A DNA stretch of 64,000 nt from Chitinophagaceae bacterium. Its GTDB lineage: Bacteria; Bacteroidota; Bacteroidia; Chitinophagales; Chitinophagaceae. This document shows, piece after piece, positions 63,214 through 64,000 of the stretch. The stretch is from positions 1-64,000 of the forward strand of contig JAEUVJ010000075.1 in NCBI GenBank assembly GCA_016787085.1. The letters are read 5' to 3'. Position numbers and translations under genes: made by a program. A model generated the notes under the pieces. It saw only the letters and a list, made by a program, of their open reading frames with translations, was not told the origin of the DNA and did no database searches. Position 1 is the stretch's first letter, and each line of letters opens with the position of its first letter.

Positions 63214-64000
63214 TCGCTCATGCATCCGATAATAAGAGAATGTTTATCCTGTCTGGAGGCATTTTTCTGCTTAGCCTGATGGCAGCTGTTTACTTTGATG
63301 AATATTATTTACTCCTTATTCCATTTGCCGGATTGTTCATGTATGCCGGCTGGCAACAAGTCAATGCTGTTTTCTTTTTATTATTGATTACTTTACCTTT
63401 TTCAGCAGAGTGGCAGGTCGCCCCATCACTTGGCACTGACTTCCCGGATGAACCATTGATGCTTTTTACTGCAGGATTGTTTTTTTGTTATTGGCTATAT
63501 TCACCAAAGATTTTACCAGCCGTCGCTCTCAGACATCCATTGATCCTGTTATTGCTTATCACTCTCATTTGGGCATCAGTAGCGGCCTTGTTTTCTACGC
63601 ATTCCTTTATCTCCTTAAAATTCCTGCTGGCGAAAAGCTGGTATATCGGCGCTTTTATATTGGCTCCATTGATCGTTTTCAGGGAAAAGAAAAATAGTAT
63701 AACAGCTATCCTGTTACTGGCCCTTTCTATGCTGGCCGTAACCATCATAACCATGGTCCGGCATTATCAATATGCTTTTTCCTTTGCCGGTATCAACGAT
63801 GCACTTCAGCCCTTTTTCCGGAATCATGTGAATTATTCGGCCATGCTTGTCTGTATGATCCCCGTATTCTTTGCATGGTATAAACTGAGCAAATCCAAAA
63901 CAAACAGGTACCTGCTGCTCACCGGCATGATCGTTCTGCTGGTTGCACTCTTCTTTTCCTATGCCCGCGGCGCCTGGCTGGCGCTGATAACCGGCACCCT
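63210..64000 (+). CDS. O-antigen ligase/polymerase family protein, cut by the window end
   Basis: A polytopic membrane protein whose frame is open to the last base. It begins at GTG (63210) in a GTGA overlap with the Wzz-like stop, a typical coupled start: MIAHASDNKRMFILSGGIFL. An ATG ten codons later (63240) is the alternative. At least seven hydrophobic helices are visible in 263 residues, and the PFFRNHVNYSAMLVCMIPVFF followed by SYARGAWLALITGT matches the start of the Wzy_C/O-antigen ligase domain. Together with flippase and Wzz-like genes this makes a Wzx/Wzy-type locus. Confidence 0.85.
   Translation, partial: MIAHASDNKRMFILSGGIFLLSLMAAVYFDEYYLLLIPFAGLFMYAGWQQVNAVFFLLLITLPFSAEWQVAPSLGTDFPDEPLMLFTAGLFFCYWLYSPKILPAVALRHPLILLLLITLIWASVAALFSTHSFISLKFLLAKSWYIGAFILAPLIVFREKKNSITAILLLALSMLAVTIITMVRHYQYAFSFAGINDALQPFFRNHVNYSAMLVCMIPVFFAWYKLSKSKTNRYLLLTGMIVLLVALFFSYARGAWLALITGT

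Overview
The window is about 64 kb of a Bacteroidota chromosome, most likely from the Chitinophagaceae or a close relative. The evidence is type IX secretion (T9SS) sorting domains on several secreted proteins, Bacteroidota-typical families (DUF2911, DUF1501/DUF1800 pair, PepSY-like proteins, DUF3078, DUF4197, DUF5522, CHU_C gliding-type C-termini), -33/-7 promoters of the TTG...TAnnTTTG type, LytS/LytTR signalling with a periplasmic propeller, and LptC with a lipobox. No transposase, phage gene, CRISPR array, rRNA or canonical tRNA is visible. Most of it is ordinary core chromosome.

Layout. 1-11 kb: end of tatC, rpiB, an M28 peptidase, a bacterial deoxyhypusine-synthase-like gene, PepSY-like secreted proteins, an ArsR autorepressor/SdpI pair with a clear operator, an ACP phosphodiesterase whose frame seems to begin at ATT, two DUF2911 paralogues and asparagine synthase. 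11.6-17 kb: a minus-strand trio (propeller protein with CHU_C, DUF1800, DUF1501) that looks like one secreted-protein operon. 17-25 kb: Cys/Met metabolism PLP enzyme, an unlisted 48-residue membrane protein, TIGR02757, a fatty acid hydroxylase, an unusual GH9-polysaccharide deacetylase fusion, an FAH-family enzyme, a DUF2807 protein and a flavin reductase. 26-28.6 kb: three envelope genes, two of which are preceded by a nearly identical 75-bp direct repeat. 28.6-34 kb: DUF4197, lysS, DoxX-like, FkbM methyltransferase, SDR.

34-38.8 kb is a tight minus-strand operon: O-antigen-ligase-like protein, Lon substrate-binding-domain protein, coaX, an outer-membrane barrel and lptC, with overlapping reading frames. 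38.9-41.6 kb holds three family 2 glycosyltransferases. 41.6-53 kb: meaB, a GNAT enzyme, a LytTR regulator with its large propeller sensor kinase, a glycine-rich T9SS cargo, a TPR protein and typA. 53-60 kb: a hydrolase, a Tat-exported oxidoreductase, a fabH carrying an in-frame palindromic insertion, the trmB-DUF5522-alkyltransferase-like operon and a DUF3078 protein. 60.9-64 kb begins a second polysaccharide locus (Wzx flippase, Wzz-like protein, O-antigen ligase/polymerase cut by the window end).

The most unusual feature is a discrete non-coding RNA gene on the minus strand at 60040-60202. Its ends fold as a class II tRNA (acceptor stem, D-arm, perfect T-arm). The anticodon region is replaced by roughly 100 nt that includes a 12-nt match to the peptidyl-transferase loop of 23S rRNA, and a strong Rho-independent terminator follows. 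Other items worth follow-up are the duplicated 75-bp leader element, palindromic repeats inserted in frame in two proteins, and the GH9-deacetylase fusion.
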